This document shows positions 1-5,962 of a stretch of DNA of 59,017 nt, piece by piece. The position numbers and the translations under genes are program-made. The number at the start of each line of letters is the position of its first letter. Position 1 is the first letter of the stretch. Origin of the DNA: Gemmatimonadales bacterium (GTDB lineage Bacteria > Gemmatimonadota > Gemmatimonadetes > Gemmatimonadales > GWC2-71-9); the NCBI GenBank assembly GCA_025934955.1, contig JAICWE010000014.1, forward strand, positions 1 through 59,017. The letters run 5' to 3'. The notes below the pieces were generated by a model. The model searched no databases, was not told the DNA's origin, and saw only the letters and a program-made list of their open reading frames with translations.

Positions 1-1
1 G

Positions 2-61
2 CTCTCGCGCGTGGTGGCGGCGGCGCCGGAGATCGCGATCATCGAGGCGGTGCCTGTCTGA
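2..61 (+). CDS. C-terminal end of an unidentified protein (partial)
   Basis: The window opens inside a reading frame that runs to a TGA at 59-61. The 19 visible residues, ending in IIEAVPV, are hydrophobic and compositionally normal for a GC-rich gene, so this is probably the tail of a real gene beginning to the left. The fragment is too short to assign a family. It ends close to the left edge of the cassette array and may be the last conventional gene before it. Confidence 0.4.
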   Translation, partial: LSRVVAAAPEIAIIEAVPV

Positions 62-118
62 GCGGGTCCGCAGCCCGGGAAATCCCCATGCCGTCTGTCA
101 GCGTCCGCTACATCGTGA

Positions 119-349
119 CCGGGCCGGTCGTCCACGCGCGCCGTCGCTCCGGGGTGTGGCACCCACGCGAAGGCCGGCGCGATCGCCGGCGGCGTGATCG
201 GGTTGCTGGTGACGCCGCTGGTGTTCGGCTATGGCGATGCCGATCGGCAGCACAGCACGCCGCTCGCGGTCGTGGCGGTCGGCGGCGCGGTGGGCGGAGC
301 CATCCTGGGCGGACTGGTGGGAGCGCTTACGCCCAGGCACTGCGGGTGA
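119..349 (+). pseudogene. Glycine-zipper lipoprotein-like gene lacking its start
   Basis: The frame ending at the TGA at 347-349 encodes a protein-like sequence: a GCGTHAKAG stretch resembling a lipobox, then two glycine-rich hydrophobic segments (AGAIAGGVIGLLV and GGAVGGAILGGLVGAL) of glycine-zipper type. The frame is closed by TGA at 116-118, and no ATG, GTG or TTG occurs before the conserved part, so the signal peptide is missing. The ATG at 88 is in another frame and gives no signal peptide. A broken gene or a sequencing frameshift both fit. Function unknown. Confidence 0.45.
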
Positions 350-445
350 GCGCCGGGGCGCGGCGGCGGGGCGCGACACCGGCTCGCGACGCCGGCTTAC
401 CTGGTTACCGCGTTTGTTGACGGCGGCGACGGGAGCGGCGGATGA

Positions 446-655
446 GAGGGCGGGACGCCGCGGATCGTGGTCGCGGTGCCGCGGGTCGAGGTCCGGGCTG
501 GGACTTCCGGGGTCCGGCGCAGGACAGCCGGGGTCCGGGACAGGAAGATCGAGGTGCGGGTCAGGCGAGTCACGATCGGCAGTCGGAAGTCGGCGGTGCG
601 GATTCGGAGGAACGGGGTCCGGGAGAGAAAGTTCGAGGTGCAGCTACGGACGTCG
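446..655. repeat. Degenerate 21-bp tandem repeat, 10 copies
   Basis: Ten consecutive 21-bp units start at 446, 467, 488, 509, 530, 551, 572, 593, 614 and 635 with no spacers. The unit is roughly GRGGTSCGGG followed by a variable purine-rich half. Read on the + strand from GTG 467 it gives a seven-residue repeat of the form (G/E/A)VRxRxx. That frame runs on into the attC-like block and stops at 727, so it is probably not a gene. Confidence 0.8.
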
Positions 656-678
656 CGCCGCCCTCCTGGTGGCCTGGC

Positions 679-744
679 AGTGGAGGCGTTGATTGGTGCG
701 GGCGGTGGGATGATCGTCTGCAGCTGATTTGCAATCCGTTAGGT
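679..744 (+). other. attC-like site 1, 3' half
   Basis: Ends in the R' box GTTAGGT (738-744), preceded by CAGCTGATTTGCAATCC, which is shared almost base for base with the sites ending at 1172 and 3267. The 66-bp block is a near copy of 1107-1172. No R'' box is recognisable upstream, where the tandem repeat lies, so only the right half survives or the left half has diverged. Confidence 0.6.
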
Positions 745-748
745 CGCT

Positions 749-974
749 TCAACGCGCTTCGAGGAATTTCTCGATCGTGAGGCCAACGTCACGAGCAATT
801 TGGCGGAGCAGAATTGGAGAGATGTCCCGAGCGCCGTGGAAGGGCACCGTCGTCGCACGCCCATCGGGATGCCGATACTGCCGGTGCGAGCCGCGCTGCC
901 GTGCCTCGTGAAACCCCAGGCGCTCGAGGATCGCCACCACTTCCCGGGGCTTTGAGGACCGGCGGCCGGACCAC
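749..974 (-). pseudogene. hicA: HicA-family mRNA interferase toxin, frameshifted
   Basis: From GTG 940 the frame encodes a HicA/YcfA-type double-stranded-RNA-binding fold with the hallmark GSHxxYRHPDGRxTTVPFH catalytic region and a C-terminal ARDVGLTIEKFLEAR helix. The natural N-terminus (GTG 974, MVRPPVLK) is in a different frame. Removing one base near 950 would join it to PREVVAILERLGF, which is how this family normally starts. Either the gene carries a 1-nt insertion or translation restarts at 940. It lies opposite to the other cassette genes, with its stop five bases from an R' box. No HicB antitoxin is evident nearby. Confidence 0.7.
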
Positions 975-1041
975 CGCTAGGAGAGGACAACGGTCTGGGT
1001 GCCTACGAACTCGGTCTCGAGCGTGGGCTCACCGTCCACAA

Positions 1042-1172
1042 GCAGCAGCCGACAGGCCGGGGCGGGCCAGCCCTCCGTGCAGGCGCCGGGCTCCGAGAGG
1101 CCGTCCAGTGGAAGCGTTGATTGGTGCGGGCGCGGGCATGATCGCCTCCAGCTGATTTGCAATCCGTGAAGC
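1042..1172 (+). other. attC-like site 2, degenerate ends
   Basis: The right end (1107-1172) matches site 1 over 66 bp but carries GTGAAGC in place of GTTAGGC at 1166-1172. On the left an AGCAGCCGAC inner box is visible at about 1045, but its R'' box is not recognisable. Length and layout resemble the 136-bp site at 3132-3267. The remainder of 975-1224 shows no convincing gene; a minus-strand open frame there runs through the attC-like block and is treated as chance. Confidence 0.5.
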
Positions 1173-1224
1173 CGCAGCCGAGCATCGCTTGCGGCCGCCT
1201 CTCCCACGGAGCACATTGCTGATC

Positions 1225-1440
1225 ATGAGTTCCCCAATCTTTGACTTCTCCCACCTCAGCCCAGAAGAGCGCATCCAGCTTGCCGAGGAGCTCTGGGACA
1301 GTCTCGAGCCGACCGACCTCCCGGTCGCCGGGGAGGTCGGGGCCGAGCTCGATCGCCGGCTCGAGCGGCATCAGGAGGACCCTGGGCGCGGTCGGCCAGC
1401 TGAAGACGTCTTGCGGGATATTGAGCAGCGCGGCCGATGA
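1225..1440 (+). CDS. Addiction-module antitoxin, ParE partner (PF09720-like)
   Basis: This 71-residue protein starts SSPIFDFSHLSPEERIQLAEELWDS, the typical N-terminus of the small helical antitoxins of the TIGR02574/PF09720 family. These bind and neutralise ParE/RelE-type toxins and repress their own operon. ATG 1225 is chosen because it starts the conserved region and an ACGGAG lies upstream at about 1206; an upstream in-frame ATG at 1189 adds unrelated residues. The stop overlaps the toxin start (ATGA at 1437-1440), giving the usual antitoxin-first coupled pair. The pair sits alone in one integron cassette, a common way for arrays to be stabilised. Confidence 0.85.
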   Translation: MSSPIFDFSHLSPEERIQLAEELWDSLEPTDLPVAGEVGAELDRRLERHQEDPGRGRPAEDVLRDIEQRGR

Positions 1441-1733
1441 GGCCGCGTTTTCTCGTCGAACCGGAAGCGGAAGCGGAGCTCGACGAGGCCTTCAACTGGT
1501 ACGAGGCGCGCACGGCCGGCCTCGGCAGTGAGTTCGTCCGCGCCGTTCGAGCGGCCTTTGCCCTCATCCGGAGGAAGCCAGACCAGTTTCCCCGGGCCCG
1601 CGGGGACATCCGACGCGCGCTGGTACGCCGGTTTCCCTACGCCGTGTATTACGTAACCGAGACCGCTCAGATCTCGGTGCTCGCCGTGATCCATACGCGC
1701 CGGCACCCGCGCCGCTGGCAGTCGCGCCGCTGA
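1437..1733 (+). CDS. parE: ParE/RelE-superfamily toxin
   Basis: This 98-residue basic protein has the RelE/ParE fold signature: an N-terminal PEAEAELDEAFNWYE helix, a GLGSEFVRAV stretch, PDQFPRARGDIRRALVRRFPYAVYY, and a terminal strand with VLAVIHTRRHPRRW. Family members poison gyrase or cleave ribosome-bound mRNA. The ALVRRFPYAVYY pattern and the partner antitoxin type favour the ParE group, but the target cannot be told from sequence. Translation is coupled to the antitoxin by a 4-bp overlap. The stop is directly before the attC R'' box (1735), as is typical for a cassette gene. Confidence 0.88.
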   Translation: MRPRFLVEPEAEAELDEAFNWYEARTAGLGSEFVRAVRAAFALIRRKPDQFPRARGDIRRALVRRFPYAVYYVTETAQISVLAVIHTRRHPRRWQSRR

Positions 1734-1734
1734 G

Positions 1735-1864
1735 GCCTAACCCGCAAATGCAGCCGACAAACGCGGGCGGGCCGGAGCGCCGCTGAACCGCCGCACTCCG
1801 TAAGGGGTGCTAAGGAACGCAGGGTTTCTCAAGTCGTTTGCAGCTGACTTGCTGGCCGTTAGGC
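1735..1864 (+). other. attC site 3 (complete, 130 bp)
   Basis: R'' GCCTAAC at 1735-1741 and R' GTTAGGC at 1858-1864. The inner boxes around TGCAGCCGACAAACG (from about 1750) and CGTTTGCAGCTGACTTGC (from about 1835) are imperfectly complementary, as needed for the folded recombination substrate. This is one of the best sites in the window. Confidence 0.85.
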
Positions 1865-1913
1865 GGCCCTGGACTCGATGCTCGGTCGCACACAACCATC
1901 CAGGAGATTTGTC

Positions 1914-2402
1914 ATGAGGCTCGCAGGAACGCTGCTCATGGCGGTCAGTTTGGCTGCGTGCTCACCCAAGCCCCAGGCCCCAGCTGGCCCGGATCCCGCC
2001 ACAGTGCTCCAAGCCTACGTCGATGCTTGGAACCGTCATGATTCCCTCGCCATCGACACCTTGCTTGCTCCGGCTGGGGTCCACGAGGATCTTGCGTGGA
2101 GCTTTCACGGCGTGGGCCCGGCCGCGGTGAATGGGTTCATGCGGGATGTCATGCGCGTGTCGCCGGATTACCACTGGGTGATCACATCGTCATTTACCGA
2201 CGGGCACAACATCGCGGGGGAATGGACCTGGACGGCGACCTTCACCGGGCTCAGCCCCACCGGACCTGTCACGAACCAACATGTGGCAGGCCGCGGTGTT
2301 GCCGTAGCTCACATCGTCGACGGCAAGATCGCTCGCTTGTCGGATTACTATGATGCCGCCAGTTTCTTCCCAAAGCAGGCGCCGGATTCGGCCCGCCAGT
2401 GA
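1914..2402 (+). CDS. SnoaL/NTF2-like lipoprotein
   Basis: This 162-residue protein starts at ATG 1914, with AGGAG at 1902-1906; an in-frame ATG at 1878 would bury the signal peptide. It begins MRLAGTLLMAVSLAACS, a lipoprotein signal with lipobox LAAC, followed by a proline-rich linker. The NTF2/SnoaL fold begins with VLQAYVDAWNRHDSLAIDTLLAP. GVGPAAVNGFMRDV and a C-terminal HIVDGKIARLSDYYDAASF match the ester-cyclase/SnoaL-like group. Such proteins bind small hydrophobic ligands; no ligand can be assigned. Gene of the cassette between the sites ending at 1864 and 2525. Confidence 0.85.
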   Translation: MRLAGTLLMAVSLAACSPKPQAPAGPDPATVLQAYVDAWNRHDSLAIDTLLAPAGVHEDLAWSFHGVGPAAVNGFMRDVMRVSPDYHWVITSSFTDGHNIAGEWTWTATFTGLSPTGPVTNQHVAGRGVAVAHIVDGKIARLSDYYDAASFFPKQAPDSARQ

Positions 2403-2423
2403 AGCTCAACCAAGTGCACGGCC

Positions 2424-2525
2424 ACCTGACCCGCTTGCAGCGGACGAGCCGCGCCGGCCGTGGGGTCGTTCCTTCACGCAGTGCAGCGCGCCCGCGTCTC
2501 GCCGCTGAAGCGCCGGTCGTTAGGC
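2424..2525 (+). other. attC site 4 (102 bp, degenerate R'')
   Basis: R' GTTAGGC at 2519-2525; the left box is ACCTGAC (2424-2430), a one-base departure from ACCTAAC. Inner boxes GCTTGCAGCGGACGAG and CTCGCCGCTGAAGC are complementary with an extra unpaired base, the asymmetry expected of attC. Confidence 0.7.
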
Positions 2526-2663
2526 GTCAGCATGAGCGCCCTTGCGGCGACGCCCGGCGCCCAGGCCGCCGATGTCGTAGCGAGCGAGCCGCTGGCGATC
2601 AGCGGAGCGGCGACTTGTGCGCGGGCTGGCTCTTAGCCGCAGCTGATGGGCGATACGTTAGGC
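2526..2663 (+). other. Short geneless cassette ending in an attC-like 3' half
   Basis: A perfect R' box GTTAGGC lies at 2657-2663, preceded by CCGCAGCTGATGGGCGATAC, the same right-arm layout as the other sites. Only 138 bp separate it from the previous R' box, too little for an ORF plus attC, and no R'' box is clear. It is an empty cassette or the remnant of one whose gene was deleted. Confidence 0.5.
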
Positions 2664-2713
2664 GGGCGGCAAGCCGGCTTCGATGTGGTGCAAACCTCTC
2701 GTACCTCGACGCC

Positions 2714-3115
2714 ATGCGACTTCCTGAACGCATCTTGCTCGCCTTCGCGCTCGTCCTTGGCCCGACGTCGGCGGCCGTCGGGCAGGCCACCCCGACGCGC
2801 GTATCGGCGGTTCGCTTCCTGTCGACCTCGGTCCCGCTCATGGCTAGCTACCGCCACTTGCCACCGCGTGCGGTGTCCGGGGTCGCTGATTCGCTTCACC
2901 TCCCGCGCACTCACTGGCAGACGGGGCTCGTGGTCGGCGGCACGCTAGGCGCGCTGCTCGGCATCGCGGCCGGCGCCGGCGTGTGCCACGACGATGGGGT
3001 GCCCAAGCAAGGTTGCCTCGGGCCGGCACTCGGTGGCGGTCTGGTGATGGGGCTGATTGGCGGGACCCTTGGGGCGCTGATCGGCGGGCAGGTGCGCGAG
3101 CGCGCGGGTCCGTAG
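2714..3115 (+). CDS. Secreted glycine-zipper protein, unknown function
   Basis: This 133-residue protein starts at ATG 2714. An N-terminal signal peptide (RILLAFALVLGPTSAAVGQA) is followed by a polar stretch and two long glycine-rich hydrophobic segments, GGTLGALLGIAAGAG and GGGLVMGLIGGTLGALIGG. Between them is a short Cys-containing loop (CHDDGVPKQGC) that could form a disulfide. The layout resembles glycine-zipper outer-membrane or periplasmic proteins. The frame is open further upstream, but that would cross two attC-like sites, so the later start is chosen; no strong Shine-Dalgarno is seen. The broken gene at 119-349 encodes a similar type of protein. Confidence 0.65.
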   Translation: MRLPERILLAFALVLGPTSAAVGQATPTRVSAVRFLSTSVPLMASYRHLPPRAVSGVADSLHLPRTHWQTGLVVGGTLGALLGIAAGAGVCHDDGVPKQGCLGPALGGGLVMGLIGGTLGALIGGQVRERAGP

Positions 3116-3131
3116 GCCGCGCCGCGCCGCC

Positions 3132-3267
3132 ACCTAAGCTGGCGCATGCAGCCGACGGGTGGGATCCGGCGCGCGCGTGGGCGCAGCGGGCCGGCGGCCG
3201 CGCTGCGGAACGTAGATTGGTACGGGCGTTGAGGGCTTACCCGCAGCTGATTTGCAATCCGTTAGGC
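3132..3267 (+). other. attC site 5 (136 bp)
   Basis: R' GTTAGGC at 3261-3267 and a degenerate R'' ACCTAAG at 3132-3138, followed by GGCGCATGCAGCCGAC. The right arm GCAGCTGATTTGCAATCC is identical to those of sites 1 and 2, so these three sites share a recent ancestor. Confidence 0.75.
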
Positions 3268-3285
3268 GCAACTCTCAAGGCTACC

Positions 3286-3720
3286 ATGCATAGGACGAAC
3301 GTGATGCTTCCCGATCTAACACCAGGCGACCGGGCCGCGCTCGAAAGCGTTGTCGGTCAGCTCGAGGCTGCCTGGAACGCCATGGATGGCTCCGCGTTCG
3401 CTGCTCCCTTCGTCGGCGATGCCGACTTCGTCAACATTCGCGGCGAGCACTTCCGCGGACGACCCGCGATTGCCGCTGGTCATGCGATGATTTTCCGGAC
3501 CATCTATGCCGGGAGCAAAGTCCGCTTCACTGTCAAGGCCGCGCGTCTGCTGCGTCCCGACGTCGCTCTGGTGCACGTGAGCTCTCTGCTGGATGCTCCA
3601 CGGGGGCCACTCGCAGGGCGCCACAGAGCCTGTTTCTCCTTGGTGCTCACGAAAGAAGCCGGTGGGTGGGAGATCGCGACGTTCCACAACACGCTGGAGG
3701 TTGCGGAGCCGCCCCCTTGA
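3286..3720 (+). CDS. SgcJ/EcaC-type NTF2-like protein
   Basis: This 144-residue cytosolic protein has no signal peptide. It has the NTF2-like pattern of the SgcJ/EcaC (TIGR02246) group: VVGQLEAAWNAMDGSAFAAPFVGDADFVNIRGEHFRGRPAI near the start, then GHAMIFRTIYAGSKVRFTV, and a terminal GGWEIATFHNT strand. Members form small cone-shaped ligand-binding dimers; the reaction, if any, is unknown. ATG 3286 has AAGG five bases upstream; ATG 3304 is a possible alternative. It is the first gene after attC site 5 and one of three NTF2-fold cassettes here. Confidence 0.85.
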   Translation: MHRTNVMLPDLTPGDRAALESVVGQLEAAWNAMDGSAFAAPFVGDADFVNIRGEHFRGRPAIAAGHAMIFRTIYAGSKVRFTVKAARLLRPDVALVHVSSLLDAPRGPLAGRHRACFSLVLTKEAGGWEIATFHNTLEVAEPPP

Positions 3721-3727
3721 TGGCGCG

Positions 3728-3786
3728 CCCTGACGTATGCAGCAGCCACTCCGACGTGGCGTTGGTCGCAGCTCTTTGCCGGCAAA
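3728..3786 (+). other. Possible degenerate attC
   Basis: Between two cassette genes lies a short segment that still follows the attC order: a box resembling GCCTAAC (GCCCTGAC), then TATGCAGC, a small loop, then GTCGCAGCTCTTTGCC and GGCAAAC. Neither terminal box fits the consensus, so this is a decayed site at best. Confidence 0.3.
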
Positions 3787-3800
3787 CATGGAGGAATCCG

Positions 3801-4157
3801 ATGCGGTATGTCGACGGTTTTCTGCTGGCTGTTCCCAAGCGCAAGCTCCAAGTGTACCGGCGGATCGCGCAGCGCGCCGGGCGGGTGTGGCGGGAGCATG
3901 GTGCGCTCGAGTACCGCGAATGCGCTGGCGATGACCTTAAGGTCACATTCGGGATGTCCTTTGCCCGCACGGCGAAATTGAAGCCGGGCGAGACGGCAGT
4001 GTTCTCTTGGATCGTATACAAGTCACGGGCTCATCGGGATCGTGTCAACGCAAAGGTCATGAAGGACGTCCGCATGCTGAAGCTGATGAAGGACCCGATG
4101 CCATTTGATTTGAAACGTATGTCCTACGGAGGTTTCAACGTGCTCGTGGATCTTTAG
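3801..4157 (+). CDS. DUF1428 family protein (YbaA-like)
   Basis: This 118-residue protein opens MRYVDGFLLAVPKRKLQVYRR and contains GALEYREC, GETAVFSWIVYKSRAHRDRVNAKVMKD and a C-terminal FDLKRMSYGGFNVLVDL, the hallmark pattern of DUF1428. These proteins adopt a dimeric ferredoxin-like (ABM/dimeric alpha-beta barrel) fold; their role is unknown. The start is fixed by GGAGG at 3790-3794, seven bases before ATG 3801. It is a cassette gene without a clear attC on either side, so it may share a cassette with the preceding NTF2-like gene. Confidence 0.88.
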   Translation: MRYVDGFLLAVPKRKLQVYRRIAQRAGRVWREHGALEYRECAGDDLKVTFGMSFARTAKLKPGETAVFSWIVYKSRAHRDRVNAKVMKDVRMLKLMKDPMPFDLKRMSYGGFNVLVDL

Positions 4158-4280
4158 GCCCGGATTCGACGTCCTGGCCCGACTCGTTGGACGCGCTGAG
4201 CGCCGCGCCCGAGCATCACACGCTGCTCCTCGAGAACGACAAGACTGGCAGCTCGGACTCCCCCTCGGTTCGGAGCACGA

Positions 4281-4694
4281 ATGAGACACACCGTCCAGCT
4301 GACCATCACCTCGCTGCTCTCGATCCTCTTCCTGACGCTTCATCTAGCCCAGGACATACTCTACGGGATGGCCCAGCCGGGGCTCTCAACCCTGCTGGCG
4401 GCGGTTCCCGTTCTGGTCCTGTGGCTGTACGGAACGCTGGTGCTCGCCGAGCGGCGATCGGGGTACATCATCATCCTCCTCGGGTCGCTCGTCGGGTTGG
4501 CCGTCTCGGTCATCCATTTTCGGGGACCATCTGGCGTGCTCAACGCCGAACACCTGAAGTCCAGCGGAGCATTTTTCTTCGTATGGACACTTCTCGCGCT
4601 CGGCGTAAGCGCGACGTACTCCGTCGTCCTTTCTGTGCGCGGATTGATAGTGTCCGCAGGGGCGCATCGTCAGCGAGCTTCGATGGCCCCCTGA
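4281..4694 (+). CDS. Small four-helix membrane protein, unknown function
   Basis: This 137-residue integral membrane protein has four predicted helices: residues about 5-25 (QLTITSLLSILFLTLHLA), 35-55 (LLAAVPVLVLWLYGTLVLA), 62-82 (IIILLGSLVGLAVSVIHF) and 95-120 (FFFVWTLLALGVSATYSVVLSV). The loops are short and mostly polar. It starts at ATG 4281 with no strong ribosome-binding site. No family is recognised. An attC R'' box follows 28 bases after the stop, supporting a cassette origin. The 123 bp before it (4158-4280) contain nothing definite; a GTTGGAC at 4186 could be a relic R' box. Confidence 0.7.
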   Translation: MRHTVQLTITSLLSILFLTLHLAQDILYGMAQPGLSTLLAAVPVLVLWLYGTLVLAERRSGYIIILLGSLVGLAVSVIHFRGPSGVLNAEHLKSSGAFFFVWTLLALGVSATYSVVLSVRGLIVSAGAHRQRASMAP

Positions 4695-4722
4695 CCGCCG
4701 AAAGGGCTGGCGCGACCTCGGC

Positions 4723-4775
4723 GCCTAACATGCGCTTGAAGCTGGCGGCGCTGCCGTTACTGGCGGCGTCTCCCC
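4723..4775 (+). other. attC 5' half
   Basis: A perfect R'' box GCCTAAC (4723-4729) is followed by ATGCGCTTGAAGCTGGCGGC, an attC-like left arm. No R' box occurs before the next gene at 4801. The site is truncated, so the cassettes on either side are probably fused and no longer separately mobile. Confidence 0.55.
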
Positions 4776-4800
4776 TGCGTACTTCCCGCGGAGGTGAAGC

Positions 4801-5136
4801 ATGCCACCTGAAGCTCTCAGACCGGTGTACTTCATCGCGCACTTCCGCGTCCCTGACGTCGACAGGTACCGCCGCGAGTACGGGCGCGAGGTTCTCTCGC
4901 AGGTCGCGGCCGTGGGAGCAAAGCTACTGGTCGCAACTCCCAGCCCTACGGTGCTCGAAGGAGACTGGGAGTCAACCTGGACCGCGGTGATCCAATTCCC
5001 GGATCGGGTAGCGGCACTTCGCTGGTACCAGTCTCTGGAATACGCGCCCTTGAAGAAGCTTCGTCTTGAGGAATTGACCACTGGAGGGACGGTCGCCCTG
5101 TTCGACGGCTACCAATCGCCAGCGGTAGAGTCGTGA
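4801..5136 (+). CDS. DUF1330 domain protein
   Basis: This 111-residue cytosolic protein has the DUF1330 pattern: YFIAHFRVPDVDRYRREYGREV at the start, an internal GAKLLVATPSPTVLEGDWESTWTAVIQFPD, then ALRWYQSLEYAPLKKLRLE. The family has a dimeric ferredoxin-like fold and no settled function. The start is supported by GGAGG at 4790-4794. The stop overlaps a possible small ORF (GTGA at 5133-5136). The cassette ends at the attC site 5292-5420. Confidence 0.88.
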   Translation: MPPEALRPVYFIAHFRVPDVDRYRREYGREVLSQVAAVGAKLLVATPSPTVLEGDWESTWTAVIQFPDRVAALRWYQSLEYAPLKKLRLEELTTGGTVALFDGYQSPAVES

Positions 5137-5297
5137 CCACCCCCGCAACCAGCCACAGCGCGGCGCCGAGACGCCTCCGCCGCGTACCAGTCCCGGCGAT
5201 CAGCGTCACTGAGTGGCCTTCTCGCGCGCTGCGCCAATTGCCTGGTGGCGAGCCGCTCTTGTGCGTAAGCGACCTACTGAGCTGCGGTGACGCCTAA
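5133..5297 (+). CDS. Possible 54-residue cassette ORF ending inside the R'' box
   Basis: An open frame from GTG 5133, overlapping the DUF1330 stop by GTGA, runs to a TAA at 5295-5297 that lies inside the R'' box GCCTAAC. Termination within R'' and translational coupling are both common for cassette genes. The protein is basic and proline-rich at the start, with LPGGEPLLCVSDLLSCGDA at the end; no family is recognised. It could equally be untranslated spacer. Confidence 0.3.
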   Translation: MTTPATSHSAAPRRLRRVPVPAISVTEWPSRALRQLPGGEPLLCVSDLLSCGDA

Positions 5298-5420
5298 CCA
5301 GCGCATGCAGTCGAGGAACGCGGACGGGGCCGCACCCCGTCCGCCCGCAACTCGCCGATGGCGAGCTGCGGAACGTAAGCTCTCGCAGGCCGTTTGCATC
5401 CGATTTGCATCACGTTAGGC
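5292..5420 (+). other. attC site 6 (complete, 129 bp)
   Basis: R'' GCCTAAC at 5292-5298, inner box GCGCATGCAGTCGAGG, R' GTTAGGC at 5414-5420 preceded by TTTGCATCCGATTTGCATCA. The central loop contains a strong hairpin, GCGGACGGGG with CCCCGTCCGC, at about 5320-5344. Confidence 0.8.
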
Positions 5421-5453
5421 CGATGCTCAGCACTCTCAGGCCCGGAGGTGGAG

Positions 5454-5957
5454 ATGCCCCGATTGCTCCGTATCGTTGCCGCCGGCTATGTCCTCGTCGT
5501 AGCGGGGTGCCAGCCGCGGGGCGACGTGGCTGCGGCGACCCACGACCTCCTCCGGACCGACCAGGCGTGGGCGGCGCTCTCCGCCGCCGACGGTCCCGTC
5601 GACAGCATCGTGGCGTATTGGACCGCGGATGCCCGCGTCCTTCTCCCCGGCCAGCCGGTCTTGGTCGGTACTGCCGCCCTGCGTCGGATGGTCGCCGGCA
5701 CCCGGGCGGTTCCCGGCTTCCATATCACGTGGATGCCGGATTCGGCGGTGGTGTCGCGAAGTGGCGACGTAGGGTACACGTATGGCACCAATCGCGTCAC
5801 CGCACCCGACGCCCGCGGGCTCTCGCACACGGTCAACGGCCGCTACCTCACCGTGTGGCGGAGGGAGCCGAAGGGTCGCTGGCGGTGCGCCGTGGACATT
5901 TCGAACGCGGGGTCCGAGCCGCCGGCGGGCTCAGGTGCTGCCGCGGCGGCGCGCTAG
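5454..5957 (+). CDS. DUF4440/SnoaL-like lipoprotein
   Basis: This 167-residue protein starts at ATG 5454 behind CGGAGGTGGAG. The first 22 residues (MPRLLRIVAAGYVLVVAGCQP) are a lipoprotein signal with lipobox VAGC. The mature part is an NTF2-fold DUF4440-type domain: THDLLRTDQAWAALSAADG, VAYWTADARVLLPGQPVLVG, GFHITWMPDSAVVSRSGDVGYTYGTNRV and a terminal GRYLTVWRREPKGRWRCAVDI. Such domains bind small molecules in a conical pocket. Five bases separate the stop from the R'' box of attC site 7. Lipoprotein export resembles the cassette protein at 1914, though sequence similarity is low. Confidence 0.85.
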   Translation: MPRLLRIVAAGYVLVVAGCQPRGDVAAATHDLLRTDQAWAALSAADGPVDSIVAYWTADARVLLPGQPVLVGTAALRRMVAGTRAVPGFHITWMPDSAVVSRSGDVGYTYGTNRVTAPDARGLSHTVNGRYLTVWRREPKGRWRCAVDISNAGSEPPAGSGAAAAAR

Positions 5958-5962
5958 GCACG

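Noticed and set aside
446-655. Tandem repeat as a possible CRISPR array
   Set aside because: Units are contiguous with no spacers, 21 bp, and highly drifted; no cas genes nearby.
467-727. Repeat region as a protein-coding gene (heptad VR repeat)
   Set aside because: The frame runs on into the attC-like block, and no ribosome-binding site or signal is seen; kept only as a repeat.
977-1216. Minus-strand frame upstream of hicA as a HicB antitoxin
   Set aside because: Much of it is the attC-like sequence in translation and the rest has no HicB features.
2399-2713. Upstream extension of the glycine-zipper gene from GTG 2399
   Set aside because: It would cross two attC-like sites, and ATG 2714 begins a clean signal peptide.
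4186-4192. GTTGGAC as another R' box
   Set aside because: No matching R'' or inner boxes nearby; a 7-mer match alone is weak.
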